This document shows positions 6,479 through 6,482 of a stretch of 6,482 bases of DNA, one piece after another (the stretch's first letter is position 1; every line of letters begins with the position of its first letter). The DNA comes from Acidobacteriota bacterium (lineage in GTDB: Bacteria > Acidobacteriota > Polarisedimenticolia > Gp22-AA2): contig JACOUZ010000257.1 of NCBI GenBank assembly GCA_016177515.1, positions 1-6,482 of the forward strand. The letters are read 5' to 3'. A program made the translations under genes and the position numbers. The notes beneath the pieces were generated by a model. That model had not been told where the DNA came from. It did no database searches and saw only the letters and a program-made list of their open reading frames with translations.

Positions 6479-6482
6479 GAGC

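Overview
This is a very GC-rich (roughly 70% by eye), densely coding bacterial chromosomal window with strong G/C preference at third codon positions. It holds four complete protein genes and probably the first codons of a fifth. The gene content is ordinary metabolism and housekeeping, with no mobile element, CRISPR array, tRNA or rRNA. The base composition, the short intergenic gaps and the promoter layouts would suit a soil or sediment lineage such as Acidobacteriota, Gemmatimonadota or Myxococcota. That placement is inference only, because no phylogenetic marker was tested.

Left part (1-3383): a short divergent region (about 46-189) separates a probable minus-strand zinc-ribbon protein, cut by the left edge, from a plus-strand histidine-utilisation pair. 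hutH (histidine ammonia-lyase) and hutU (urocanase) overlap by 4 bases in an ATGA junction and are almost certainly co-transcribed. Together they convert L-histidine to urocanate plus ammonia, then to 4-imidazolone-5-propionate. The later hut steps (hutI and hutG or hutF) are not in the window. A good extended -10 promoter lies about 46 bases upstream of hutH.

Middle part (3398-5170, minus strand): a SLC13/DASS-type anion transporter with two RCK_C (TrkA-C) regulatory domains inserted between its two membrane halves. It converges on hutU with only 14 bases between the stop codons. Its substrate cannot be read from the sequence.

Right part (5258-6451, plus strand): an RlmI-type class I SAM-dependent methyltransferase (PUA-type N-terminus, predicted 23S rRNA m5C), divergent from the transporter across 87 bases. 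Core promoter elements for both genes sit so close to their start codons that both mRNAs may be leaderless or nearly so. A small inverted repeat follows the methyltransferase at the window edge.

I do not see a convincing undescribed system. The points most worth checking are the two start-proximal promoters, the partial zinc-ribbon gene, the direct repeat over the hut promoter and the inverted repeat at the right end.
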